This document shows positions 20,728 through 31,375 of a stretch of 64,000 nucleotides of DNA, piece after piece. The DNA comes from Porphyra umbilicalis. Lineage: Eukaryota; Rhodophyta; Bangiophyceae; Bangiales; Bangiaceae. The translations under genes and the position numbers were made by a program. The DNA lies in assembly GCA_002049455.2 (NCBI GenBank), contig KV918878.1:151207-215206 (forward strand). Direction: 5' to 3'. How positions within the stretch are numbered: the stretch's first letter is position 1; the number at the start of each line of letters is the position of its first letter. The notes below the pieces were generated by a model. That model did not search any database. It was not told the origin of the DNA and saw only the letters and a program-made list of their open reading frames with translations.

Positions 20728-23700
20728 GCGGTGGCGCAGGCGTTGACCCGTATGGTGTGGGCCTCCTCAAAGCGGAAGATCACGACGCGCCACACGGGCG
20801 GCGGGGAGGAGGCGGTGCGGCCTGCCACCGTGAACGTAGGATAGGGGGGGTTGAGTTGCACCCGAGCGGCGCAGTAGCGCGTCGCGAGCGTCCAGCAGGA
20901 CTGGTGTTGCCAGCGCGGGGCGACGAGGGTGATGTCGCATGGATAGGAGGTGATGCGGGCAAGGACCTGCGGTAGAAAAGAAAAGGGGGGGTTGGCCCAC
21001 CCGTTCTCGACCGCCCAGTCGACCGAGAACGCCGCGGCGCAGCCGCGCGCGGCGTCCGCGGGGGACAGGGGCAGGAACCGGGGTAGATGGGTGGCCGCGG
21101 CGGTGGTAAACAGGTCGACCGTATTGGGGCCCCAGACCGCGTCGAGTTTCTCGAAGGCGGGGCGGCCCAACGCCCAGTGGGCAGCCGGCGGGTCGTCGGG
21201 AAACGCCGCGAGGAGGGAGGATGCCCAAAGAGGAGGGACGGTATCCTCGTGGCTTTTCGCTGGGGACGCCCAGCGCACATCGACGAGCATGGCATTCGTC
21301 TCGTCGGTGTGCTGCTGGACCGCGACGCAGACCCAATTGGGTTGCCGCGGGGGCGGGGCGAGGACGACCGGCGTCGTCGGGAAGGCGTCGTCGGGGAGCG
21401 TAAACGTCTTCTGCTTCGCTAAGCGGATGACGAGATGTTTCGGTAAACCCGAAATGGGTTCCTACGAATCATCGCCCCGGCCATAAGTGGCCCACCGAAC
21501 TTTCGCCACGATGCCGTTATCGGTGTCGTGGCAAATAGCCAACAGCCGGTCGATTTCCCAGGTCGGATCCTCATCGGAGGAATTCACGTCGGGGAGCGGG
21601 GCCTGTGTAAGCCGATGCGGCTGGGCATCCGGTCCCGGCACCGGGCGCGGTGCCGGTGTGACGTCGTTACTGTTGACCCGTCCTTCGCCATCGCCTTGGT
21701 CAATTACGAAGTAGGTGCCGCCCGTATCGAGAATCTCGAACGGGCCAAGGGCCTAGGGCAGCAGCTTGTGCCCCCCGCGGTGGGAGCGGAGGTAGACGAA
21801 GTCACCGACCACCAGGTCCTTGTTCTTCGGCCGTACCCGGCTGTCCCAGTCTCGCTTAAAGCGAGCTTGGTACTTGTCAAGGGAAGCGCGCACCGTCGGG
21901 ATGAGCTTTTGCAAGCCCTGGATGATGGCGCGCTTCACCATGAGCGGGGAGCCATCGGCGGATGCCAGCGGGGACGAGCCAGCGAGGCTCTCAACCGTGA
22001 GGTTGGGCATACGGCGGGGGATCAGGAGGTCGAACGGCGCCATACCGGTGGCCCTATGCGGGCAGGTGTTGTACGCCAGGCTCAGGGCGGGAAGGAGGCG
22101 ATCCCACTGTCGAGGGTGCTCCTCACAGAAGGCCCGGATCTGGTTCAGCAGCGTACGGTTATACCGTTCCACCTGACCGTTGGTCTGCGGATGGTAAGGC
22201 GTCGTGTACTTGCACCTCGTGCCCAACATATTCATGACGGCGCGGAAGAACGCGTTGTCCATCTGTCGACCCTGGTCCGATAGGACGCAGTCGGGGGGCC
22301 CGTAGGCCGCGACCCATGCGGTCAGGAACGCCGACGCGACCGTGACGGCGGTGATACGTCGGAGCGCAACCGTACGGGTTAGCTTCGAGAAGCGGTCGGA
22401 CATGACGAACACATACCGGTTGCCGTCAACCGTGTTGAGCAGCGGTCCGAGGATGTCAATTCCAACCTTGGTCAACGGTTCCTTTGGCGGGAACAGGGTC
22501 ATGGGGGACGTATGCCGTCGCTCCTGCAGCCGGCTCTTCGCGCACGGCGGGCACTGCCGGACGAAGTCGTACAGGTCGACAGTCATCGACTCCCAATAGA
22601 AGCAACGCTTCATGGCGGCGTACATCCGCTGCACCCCAGGGTGACCTTTGGTCGTCGGGTAGTGCTCGAGGCCCATCACGCGGGAGCGTAGGGCCTCGGG
22701 GATGTAAACTTGCATAACGTCCGTCGTTGGCTGACGGCGCACGAGGCGGCCTTCCTCATCGAGGACGAACCGCTTCGGCTTTCCCGAGTCGATCACGGCG
22801 CGTAGCTGCTGGCATCGGCAATCCGCGCCTTGTGCGCGAAGGAGCTCCTCCGCTGTGATAGGGGGAGGCGGTAACGGCGCCGAGAAATTGTTTGTGTCTG
22901 TGCCCCTGGCGGCCTGAGCCAGCAGGAAGCATGGGATGTCGTCGTCCAGCTCCTTCTTGTCCAGACCCGTCGTGGGTACGCGGGACAGGGCATCGGGGAG
23001 GTGGTGGTTCGCTCCCTTCTTGTACTTCACCTCGAAGTCGAACTCCGCTAGGCGGAGGCGCCAACGGAGCAGACGACCGGTGGCCGTTGTCAGCCGGTAG
23101 ATTCAACTGAGGCATTCGTGGTCGGTACGCAATGTGAACCGCGAGCCCGCCACATATTGTCGGAGGTGGAGCACAACCCAGACGAGGCCCAGGCACTCCT
23201 TCTCGGTGGCCGAATAGTTGCGTTGATCGGGCTGCAGGGCGCGGCTGTAGAACCCCACGGGTTTCAGCTGGCCGTCCTGCTGCTCTTGGAGCAGAGCGCA
23301 CCCCAATTGGGTGTCGCACGCATCGACGTCAAGGGTGAAGGGCGCTCCGCGGCGGGGGAGCGCCAGGACCGGCGGATGAAGCTGCGCGTCGCGTAGGCGC
23401 GTGAACGCTGCGGCCTGCGTTTCGGTGAACGTCGGGAGCGTGTCGCCGTACGCCTTGGTTGTCAGCTGGTTTAGGGGCGCTGCAATCCGTGCGTAGTTCG
23501 CGACGAAGCGGCGGTACACGTTACACATGCCGATGAAGCTACGCAATTGCATCTTTGTTCGCGGGTGACCTACCTTCGCGAGCGCCTCCAGGTTCTTGTT
23601 AAGCACCCGCATCTCCCTAGGGGATATGATGTGCCCGAGGTACTCGACGGACGTCTGGAAGAACTGGCACTTCTTGGCCTTCAACGTGACGCCGGCCCGA

Positions 23701-25211
23701 CCCAAGCGGGTCAGGGCTTCGTCGAGCGCTTTCACGTGGTTCTCCGGGGTGTCGGAGAAGACGATGACATCGTCGAGGTAGACAAGGCACGTTTGCCAGG
23801 TCATTCCGGACAGGGTGATGTCGAGGGCACATTGGAAGGTCGCGGGAGCGTTGGTGAGGCCGAAGGCCATCTTCACGTACTCGTACGTGCCCATGTGGCA
23901 GGTGAAAGCGGTCTTGTCGATGTCGTCCAGGGCCATGGGTATCTGCCAATACCCGGCATTGCAGTCGAGCGTTGAGAACACGCGGGCGTCTCCCAGCGAG
24001 TCGATGCAATCCTCCATCCGCGGGATGGGATAGGAGTCCTTCTTTGTCACCGCATTGAGACGACGGTAGTCGACGCAAAAGCGTGGCGACCCGTCTTTCT
24101 TGGGGACGACAACGACAGGGCTTGCCCATTCACTGGTACTTGGTCGGACGACCTTGGCTTCCAGCATCCGATTGACCTCGTCACGGATCATGTCAAGGGC
24201 ATGGTGACCCGCGCGGTACGGTTGCTGCCTTACCGGCTTCGTCCCGGGTTGGACCTCCACGCGGTGGACGGTGGCGTCGGTGGAGCCGAGCGTCCCGTCC
24301 AGCATATACGCATGGCGGTGAATGAGTGCCTGGACATCCGGGAGTAGCCGGTCGGGTACGCCAGAGAGATCGACTTGGTCTAGCACCGCTTCTGCGGCCG
24401 CGGTGGGCGATGCCGCGTCGTCAGTGACGAGCAGGCCGTCAAAATCGTCGACCGGACTAACGGTAGCGAGGATAGATCCCTTGCCGAGGCAGACCGGTTT
24501 TTCGCTGAGGTTAGCGACTTCAACGCTGAAGCGTTGCCCCGGGACAACGACGGCCAGGCCCCGCGCCGTTTCACAGCGGTGATGCCTGTGAAGGCGGTTG
24601 TACGGCGCGACTAGGACCTGACCAGCGAGGTCGGCGGTGACCAGCAGGGCCGTACTGGTTTGCGGGGGCAGCACCCGCCGCTGCGCGAGGCGCACCGTCG
24701 CATCCTTCGGGGATCGGCGGCGTTCTTTCTTGCCGCGTGCCGTGCACGATAAGATGGGCACCGAAGCATCGGTGGACCATCTGACGCGTTGACGGCGCGG
24801 GTAGAGCGCCTCGACATGGCGGTTGATGAAACTGGTGCCGAGCAGCACAGGGACGGCGAGGCGCGGGACGACGACAAAGTCGACGTCCGTGGCGAAGACA
24901 CCGGAGCGCAGGCGCATGGTGATCATGCCTCGGGCGGAGATAGGGGATTTATTTGCGTCCACAATGTGGGGCAAATGAGGGCGTCGATGCAACCGCCGCT
25001 CCCAACCCTTGGGCAGGGCGTCCATCCGAATGATCGAGGGCCCGGCGCCTGTATCCAGGGTCGGTGTCATCAGCCGCATGCGAGCCTCGTCAAAGCCGAG
25101 GGACGCGGGGATGGTATACTGCCGGTATACCGGAGCCAAGACACGGTGTACCCGTATCTTCGGGCCCTGCGGGCTGGGGGCGCCACGGGGCGGCCGAGCC
25201 GCTAGCGGCAC
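20724..25211 (-). pseudogene. Element A pol: protease-RT-RNase H-integrase-chromodomain-methyltransferase-like
   Basis: One minus frame of about 1,495 codons, broken by TGA (23103-23105), TAG (21753-21755) and TAG (21462-21464). Order: protease (TLDTGAGPSII), RT (RFCVDYRRLN, QTCLVYLDDVIVF), RNase H (TLDVDACDTQLGCALLQ, RTDHECLS), integrase zinc finger (LEHYPTTKGHPG then CPPCAKS), and integrase core with D (VGIDILGP), D (LSDQG) and E (GQVERYNR). The chromodomain follows (WEIDRLLAI..., KVRWATYGRGDDS-stop-EP). The last 180 residues resemble the Dam-like methyltransferase domain of DIRS elements: VDLFTTAAATHLPRFL, AAFSVDWAVENGWANPPFSF, LVAPRWQHQSCW. Two of the stops replace Trp. The frame differs from gag, so pol would need recoding or re-initiation. 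Confidence 0.92.
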
Positions 25212-25219
25212 GCCCCGTG

Positions 25220-27102
25220 TTAGTTTCCCGGCCCGGCAGGGGCAGGCGGGTCCACCGTTGGACTCGGATCCGGTTGCGGATCCCCGGGCGAGGCGCCGAC
25301 CGTCTCGTCTCCGCTGACGGAGCCGGTGTCGTCCGGCACCAGCGGATCACCCCAGGGGTCCCCGGCGATGGCGGCCATCGGGTATTGCATACGACTTGGG
25401 CGTAAGGCAGGACGGGCCGCGCCAGGGGGTCCCGGGGCGACCGCAGGCGGCGCACCTGTCCCCATCGCCCGTTCGGGCGAAGGACATACGCAGGCGTAGT
25501 GACCGAAACCGCGGCAGCGGTGGCACTGCACCTGGCTCAGGTGGACGAGAGCCGGCCGTCCCGCCGGACCGCCCGGTCGGGGAGACCATTGGGTTGCCTT
25601 TCTGGCCGACGGCGTCCGGGCCGCCGGTGGCGTAGGGTTGAATGCCTGGAACGGCTGCTGCGGTAAAGGCCGACCCATGGGGTTCCGGCTCTGTGGCGGC
25701 GTGGCCTCCGACGTCGTCGCTGGTGGCGCCGCCCAGAGGACCGGTTCGGCTTTTGCTCCGCTCCCGGAGCCCAGCTGCAGGACGCTCTTGGCCTTGGCGT
25801 ACCGGTCGGCTTTGCCGGTGGTGACCTTGACCAAGCGGAGCCCATCGCCGATCTTCTGCGAAAGCGCCACGAGTTCGTCGAAGGTGGCGCATGTGCGGTC
25901 GGCCAGCTCGGCTTGGGCACGTGCCGAGGGGTGGAGCCCCTTCAGGACAGGTACCGTAGCTGCCCCGGGTCGTGCATACCCATGAGCTGTTGGCCGAGCC
26001 GCATCAACCGCTGATAGAAAGCGCGCTCGCCTTCGTCTTGGCGCTGCTCCGCGGTACGGACGGCCATTTCGGCGGTGTGCAGGGCGTCCTCGGGTGCATA
26101 GCGGGTCAACAGATAGTTGATCGTGTGCGGGAAACTGGTACCGACGGCGCTGCCGTGTGGGCCATCTGTTTCCTGGACGAAGTCGTCCTTGGCCTCACCG
26201 CCAACGCGGTAGGCGAGGAGGTACGGGGCCTCGCCCAAAGTGACATCCATCTTGTCCGCGGCTGTGCGGAAGCGAGTGAGGAGCGCCAGGACGGCCAGCG
26301 GATCCGAGCCATCGAAGAGCGTGACGCCGTGGAACGGACCGTCCAGCAGGCGATGGCGCCTGAGGAGTTGGCTTGCTTTCGACCGGCCATACGTCGGATC
26401 CGCATTGCGGACGAGGAAGCGGCGGAAGTCGAGCAGCGACGAGAACGGGCCATGCTTGGACGTCAAGGGGAGCGGCCAGGGGATGACCGCCATTTGCGTC
26501 GAAGCTGTCCGACCGGTGACCCGCGTGCGGGTGCGGCGCCGTGAGCGAACGCGGTGGCGCGCGGGGCCGGTGCCGTCACTGCTGCTGCTGCTGCTGGGGT
26601 CTCGGGGCGGCTCGTCGACATCGGCAGACCGCGAAGAGCGGGCGTCGGGATCCGATCGTACGCCCGCGCTCCGCGAGGCCAACGGCGACGTTGAGGCAGC
26701 GGACCTGCGCGACCGAGGCCGGTCACGCGGGGCCGGGGTGTTTGCCGGTGTTGGGTCAGTGGGCCGGGGTCCACTGGCGGTCGACATCGGCAACGTCCCA
26801 GTTGGGTCGCGCAACGTTGTCACGTCGGCGCGTAGCTCTCGGACGGACGCAGCCAACGTACGCACGAGCGTCGTTAACTCGGCGACCGCCGATTGCTCCG
26901 CGCGACGACTAGTATCGCCGAGGGAAGCGCCCGAGCCGCCCGAAGCGGGAGCCGCTGCGGTTGGATCGGGGAGACCAGAGGCATCGTGGGGAAGAGGGGG
27001 AGTCGTAGTCGCAGGGGCTGACCCGTCGGCCGAACGCCGAGCGTCAGCGCCCGTATCATGAGGGGGGGCAAAGCGCGGGGGATCGGCACCCCCGCTCGCC
27101 AT
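25220..27102 (-). pseudogene. Element A gag with zinc knuckle, one frameshift
   Basis: ATG at 27102 (MASGGADPPRF) opens a gag protein. It has a Ser/Thr/Pro-rich N-terminus, a predicted coiled coil (AVAELTTLVRTLAASVRELRADVTTL), an Arg/Ser-rich linker, and a capsid-like helical region (SSLLDFRRFLVRNADPTYG, INYLLTRYAPEDALHTAEMA, ERAFYQRLMRLGQQLMGM). The frame closes at TGA near 25942. The same protein continues one frame over (LKGLHPSARAQAELADRTCATFDELVALSQKIGDGLR), implying a one-base loss near 25945. It carries the nucleocapsid zinc knuckle CHRCRGFGHYACVC (C-x2-C-x4-H-x4-C) and ends at 25220, nine bases before the pol open frame. I chose 27102 because earlier starts in the frame are non-ATG. 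Confidence 0.88.
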
Positions 27103-27323
27103 CGGAGATAGGTTGGCTTCTTCTCTCGAGATAGCACAAACCCGGACACAACGGCACCACGGCCCGTCGGGCACCGTCGAGCGACTCCCCCGGCCTGCAA
27201 CAACAGCCGCCGGGTGACCGGGACCACAAAGTGGTCACGTCACGTGAACCGTCAGGGGCGTCCGCACCGTTGTCGCCGGGGCTCGCGAGAGGAGAGGCGT
27301 CCCTCGAAAGGGACGACGCCCTC

Positions 27324-27341
27324 TCCCCTGCTGCTCCACCA
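27324..27341 (-). promoter_or_regulatory. Element A primer-binding site
   Basis: Two bases inside the 5' LTR, the minus strand reads TGGTGGAGCAGCAGGGGA, starting with TGG as expected for pairing with a tRNA 3' CCA. The same 18 bases occur at the same position in element B (56042-56059). The implied tRNA ends CTGCTCC-A-CCA. The amino-acid identity is not assigned. Confidence 0.8.
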
Positions 27342-27343
27342 AG

Positions 27344-27708
27344 TGTGGCAACAAAGAAGGCGCGAACAAATACCCTAGAACCACACTGACAGTACAAAAG
27401 AGAAGGACCGAAAGGGTCAACCTACCGAGAGGACCTAGACGGCGCAAAGGCGCTCGAAGGCTAGGACTCGAGAGGGACGCCAAGATTTAGATGGCGAGCA
27501 AGACGGGGCGGCGCGGGGCAAGGCCGGCGCCGTAATACCAAGACGAAAACAGACGAAAAGGAGAGACGTAAGAGTGACCCCTGGCCCGAATAGGGGGGCT
27601 ACTTAGGGAGGGACAGCCGTCACACAGGCCGCAATCCGAAGAACGGAGAGACGGGCGCAAGTCCCGGCAGGGGCATAAGTACTGGACTTTGCCCGGCCGA
27701 ATGCAACA
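27344..27708 (-). repeat. Element A 5' LTR
   Basis: 365 bp, about 96% identical to 17557-17922 by eye. Differences are spread along the length, including a small deletion in the CCCCTG/CCCGG region near the outer end. Confidence 0.95.
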
Positions 27709-28205
27709 TGTGACACCAGCCGCGGCAAACACATGCGAACGATGCACAAAAAAACAAGAGAATCCAACACAAAGAAGGTTACAGATAATGTCGAGACCCC
27801 TGGGCTAGTACCCTCGGATGTGACAAACGCTCCAGTGCACGTCGCAAAGCCACATACCAGGACGGTCTCTTTAGAGAGAGACGCATGCACAGGGTCGTCC
27901 GCGCCGTCGCCCGACTCGCCTGCTCCGGCGCCAACCTGTGCCAGGATCGAATTTATCAGCTCCTCCTCGATCAGCTGCATCTCCTTCCACTTTCTATCCA
28001 ACGAGACGTACAGGTCCGACACACCCCCACCCGATGGAGACGCATCTTCATCCGACGGGGACGAGTCCACGTCCACTTCCCGTCGTTGGCATGTTACAAT
28101 CAATACAAGACGTGCCTTGCCGGTGCATATTCGGCTGACAAGGGTGGGCGGGTGTCTCACCAGGGAAGCTGGTACAGCACACCATGAAGTAACCACCACC
28201 AGCAC
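27709..28205 (-). pseudogene. Possible 5' part of the gene split by element A
   Basis: Directly right of element A, a minus frame reads an acidic Ser/Asp-rich stretch (VDVDSSPSDEDASPSGG), then SDLYVSLDRKWKEMQLIEEELINSILAQ, then Ser/Thr-rich sequence ending in a hydrophobic run (FFVLDSLVFLCIV) close to the LTR. Because the LTR element lies between this and the NTPase remnant at 16790-17556, and the NTPase also reads leftward, the two could be parts of one gene. Nothing in this piece is diagnostic. The first codon of the frame is not ATG and an intron upstream is possible. The hydrophobic run could instead be translated intron. Confidence 0.3.
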
Positions 28206-28909
28206 CGCCGGACGCTGACTGACAGCATCGCAGACGAGGGGAGGACAGAGTCGAAACGCTATCGCCGTGCGTCGGCGCCCAACAGCAGCTCGGACGTCGC
28301 CACGAAGAACAGGGATATTCGTACCCTGTGCAGAGCCGCAACGCGACCTGCAGTAGGCTTGTATTTCACGCCCTCAAACCCGGGGCGTGTAGGCGTGTCA
28401 CGCCCGATCACGCCCGATCACGCCCTAATTACGCTCTTTTGGGGGCGTGAACATGAAAAGGTAGCACCCACAGTTTTTATTCCGTGATTTCGTGGCACCC
28501 CTTCCAGTCGGGCAGCGATCATTGTGACCTGCTTCGGGGCTTGACAAAAACGAATCAATCACAGCCCAACAGCGGCCCCAGCTTCCTGCAAGTACGACTC
28601 AGTGTCGAACATGTTGAAGATGAAGAGGCATGGCTTCGAACCACGGGCAGGAGGGGAGGGAAGTAAGAAGACGGATGGCGGCCAGGCGAGGTCATAAACG
28701 AGGCGCGAATGTCGATGATGGACATTCGCGCTCAGCCAATGAAATTGCAACGAGCCAAACGCCGCAATAGCCACACTGTAGGGGGGCTACCAGCGAATCT
28801 TAAAAACACAGTGCATTCCGTGGGAGGACTGCGTCATGCGATCCTGCCTACAGGTATCTTCAGGTAATCAGCTGTCGAGAATATCAGGCCCGCTTGCATT
28901 CCCGCGCTA
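28206..28909. other. No recognised gene; GGGCGTGA-rich spot
   Basis: Around 28366-28450 the motif CACGCCC/GGGCGTG recurs several times in both orientations, including two adjacent CGATCACGCC units. At 28700-28730 a perfect short hairpin has arms GCGCGAATGTC and GACATTCGCGC. No gene is supported. Confidence 0.35.
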
Positions 28910-29537
28910 TGGTGCGTGTCTCAAAAATGAGACATGCGCGTTTTCTGAAGGACTGACACATCACTGCACGAGGGCAGACGGCGTGGAATACGAGAAATTT
29001 CTCGACTGGCCTCCATGGAAAGAGCCTCTCCCGACGCGTGCTTGGCTGACAACTCCTTAACAACCTCCTGTGGGCCCTGTTCTGTGGACCTATCAGATAG
29101 CCCCGATCTTTGAGTCAGTCTTTTTCAGGTTCTTGGGGTTGAAGGTTTGCAACGCCAGAGCTCATGTGATAACAGGAGCTTCGATGAGGGGTGTCCCAAA
29201 TCGTGTTTTCCTCACAGGGGGCTACATGGGGGCCTCTTTCACGTTTTTATCGGCAAGGTGGTGCCCTCTTCTTCGTGCAATAATTATCTGCACATGCCTG
29301 CTCTAGTATCTGTGCATTTGATTGGGCCGCGTGATCGTCACCTGTTGAAGTTGCAATAAATGACACTTTCCCCCATGACTTGTCAGGGTGTTCCGCCTCT
29401 TCTATTCCTGTCAGGGGCTGTTCTGGAAGCACAGCGAGACCGAGAGGGTCATATTACATTATCGGACCGTTGCAGAAGGCCGGTGGGCCAAGAAACATAG
29501 AAAAAACCGCAATGTCTCATTTTTGGGACACGCACCA
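28910..29537. mobile_element. 628-bp TA-flanked inverted-repeat element
   Basis: The left end TGGTGCGTGTCTCAAAAATG (28910) is matched in inverted orientation at the right end, where the minus strand reads TGGTGCGTGTCCCAAAAATG from 29537. TA precedes the left end (28908-28909) and follows the right end (29538-29539). Arms align for about 40 bp. The arm itself contains a small palindrome (GTCTCAAAAATGAGAC). This is the structure of a non-autonomous Tc1/mariner-type transposon. Interior frames show no transposase. Confidence 0.8.
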
Positions 29538-29589
29538 TACGACATAGGGTTGGAAAGAGCGCCCGGGGCACTATTGAGGTGCGTTGAGA

Positions 29590-29633
29590 GGGCGCTGTTA
29601 GGGCGCTGTTAGGGCGCTGTTAGGGCGCTGTTA
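29590..29633. repeat. 11-bp tandem repeat (GGCGCTGTTAG) x4
   Basis: Four near-perfect copies of GGCGCTGTTAG. A related but degenerate set (GGGCGCTGCTAGGGCGCCATT) lies at about 30196-30235, followed in both places by CGCCC/GCGCCCCTC sequence. Confidence 0.75.
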
Positions 29634-29826
29634 ACGTCCCGCGCCCCTCGACGCCGAGGCGCGAATAGGGCGCGCTTAGAGCATGGATAATTCCAGTTTT
29701 TCAAGTTCATGATTGCCTGGTGCCCAGCACGCAGCTCCGGGTGTTGGAGCTGGGCGTGGAACACGTTGTCAAGGGGCCACAGCCTCTACTGGGGATTCGA
29801 AGGGGGATGGCGCTGCCCACCGCTAC

Positions 29827-29925
29827 CGTCGCGTCTTGCAGCGCAAGGCCGTGGGGCTGGGTGACGTCTTGAACGTACGAGAGAGACGGCACCCAGCCCC
29901 ACTACCTTGCGCTGCGAGACGCGAC
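29827..29925. repeat. Strong inverted repeat (36-bp arms, 26-nt loop)
   Basis: 29827-29863 (CGTCGCGTCTTGCAGCGCAA...) is complementary to 29890-29925 with about three mismatches, separated by 26 nt. Transcribed either way it would form a long stable hairpin. No flanking target duplication was recognised. Confidence 0.75.
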
Positions 29926-31235
29926 ACGCGTGGTGTGGAACCTTGCGGCAGCAGAGCGTCTGTATGGTGAACGATGATGATGCAAGCGTCGTGGTGGTTC
30001 GGCGTGATAGTGAAGGAATGAAAGACTGACGAGGAATCGGCAGGAGCGACCCCAGACTGTCATCAATAAACAGACAATTGGATCAACTAGCGGCTGCAAT
30101 CACAGAAGAATCACGGAGCAATAGGGTGCTATCTGTATTAAATCAGTTTTCATGGGTTCTACTTGGGGCGTTTTGGAGGCGTCGTTTGCCTGCAGAAGGG
30201 CGCTGCTAGGGCGCCATTAGGGCGCGGTTACGCCCCACGCCCCTCACATGGGGGCGCTACTGCGAACCCTATGGCACTTCCCCCAAAAAGTGGCACCCCC
30301 CGGATCATGCGCACGATCACCCCTCTCACAGACCCCGTGAGGGGCGGCACGATGTCGACGGGGCGCACGATGTCTTACAGAGCAGCTCAACACGAGTACG
30401 GATGCCAGGACATTTCTCGCCCATCACGTGGTCGGGATTGCGGAATCGAGGCGAACGAGCGATCTGATGGCCAATTGTCTTAGCCAAGTGGGCCACGTCG
30501 TAATATCGGGCTACCTGTCACCATTTAGATTCCCGGTTTCGACATCAAGCAGGACATCGTGCGAGATGCACGGTATCCACTTCGTGTAGATTTAACCAGA
30601 AGCCCCTAACTGGGCCAGTGGAAGCGGGTCGGCCGATTTCGTCTCGATTAGGACTGCCAATTTCCGGCCTCCCTGGCTGAAAAGAAGGCATCGTGCACGA
30701 CATCGTGCTGCCCCGTCAAGCGTGCAATCCGTAATGTGTGGCGTGCAAACATGGCCGTCCGTCTGGGGCGTGCAGCTGTGCACGGATCTGCCGACTCAGA
30801 ATGGCAGCATCGATTTTTCATTGGACGTGCGCGTCGTCTCGTGGGCGTCACGAAAGTTAATCTCCCGGATTATTCCGCAGTGGACCGCCGTGTCGTTCCC
30901 CAACTGTGCAAGGCACACCTCTCTGGGTGCACACTGCGACAGCCCACGTCACACCCTCTCGAGCGGCGCCAAGTCGAGCGAGACGTCGTGGGAGCGGCCG
31001 TCGGCGACGGGGCCCACCCATGGACTTCGCACAGAACAGAAAGCGCCTGCAAGCTGGCGTAGCAGATTACTCCATGAGCATCTCCTCGATCGTCATACTC
31101 CTCGACCTAACACAGAATGCACATAATCTGCGGATGTACAGATACTTCTGCCAAAATTTATGGCCGACGGACTGTCCGCGTGTGGCTGACGTGCCTGCAG
31201 AGCTTGGCACGCTGATGAGCTAGAAAGAGGGGTGG
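29926..31235. other. No recognised gene
   Basis: Short frames only. Two GC-rich patches near 30190-30350 resemble the 29590 repeat. The region 30600-31200 is ordinary sequence without a recognisable domain. Confidence 0.4.
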
Positions 31236-31375
31236 CGGATTGCCACCTCCACCGTCGCCACCCCCACCGTCGCCACCCCGAAGGTCGCCACTCCAACCGT
31301 CGTCATCCCCACCGACAACACCCCCACCGTCGCCACCCCCACCGTCGCCACCCCCATCGTCGCCACTCTTCATTA
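31236..31375. repeat. Short tandem repeat CCACCGTCGCCACCC
   Basis: About eight imperfect 12-18 bp units built on CACCGTCGCCAC. They would encode PSPPPPS or HRRHP repeats depending on frame, so open frames here carry no coding evidence. A relative of the repeat lies at 43350-43475. Confidence 0.85.

Larger units (their letters stand above)
17557..27708 (-). mobile_element. LTR element A: complete Ty3/gypsy chromovirus
   Basis: A 10,152-bp element bounded by 366/365-bp direct repeats, both starting TGTGGCAACA and ending GCAACA in plus orientation. Flanks are CGTGA (17552-17556) and TGTGA (27709-27713), an imperfect 5-bp target duplication. On the minus strand the order is 5' LTR, primer-binding site, gag with zinc knuckle, protease, RT, RNase H, integrase, chromodomain, a DIRS-like methyltransferase domain, polypurine tract, 3' LTR. 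An antisense gene lies between pol and the 3' LTR. The two LTRs differ at roughly 13 positions in 365, so the insertion is not recent. gag has a frameshift and pol three stops, so this copy is dead. It sits inside the NTPase gene. Confidence 0.93.
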
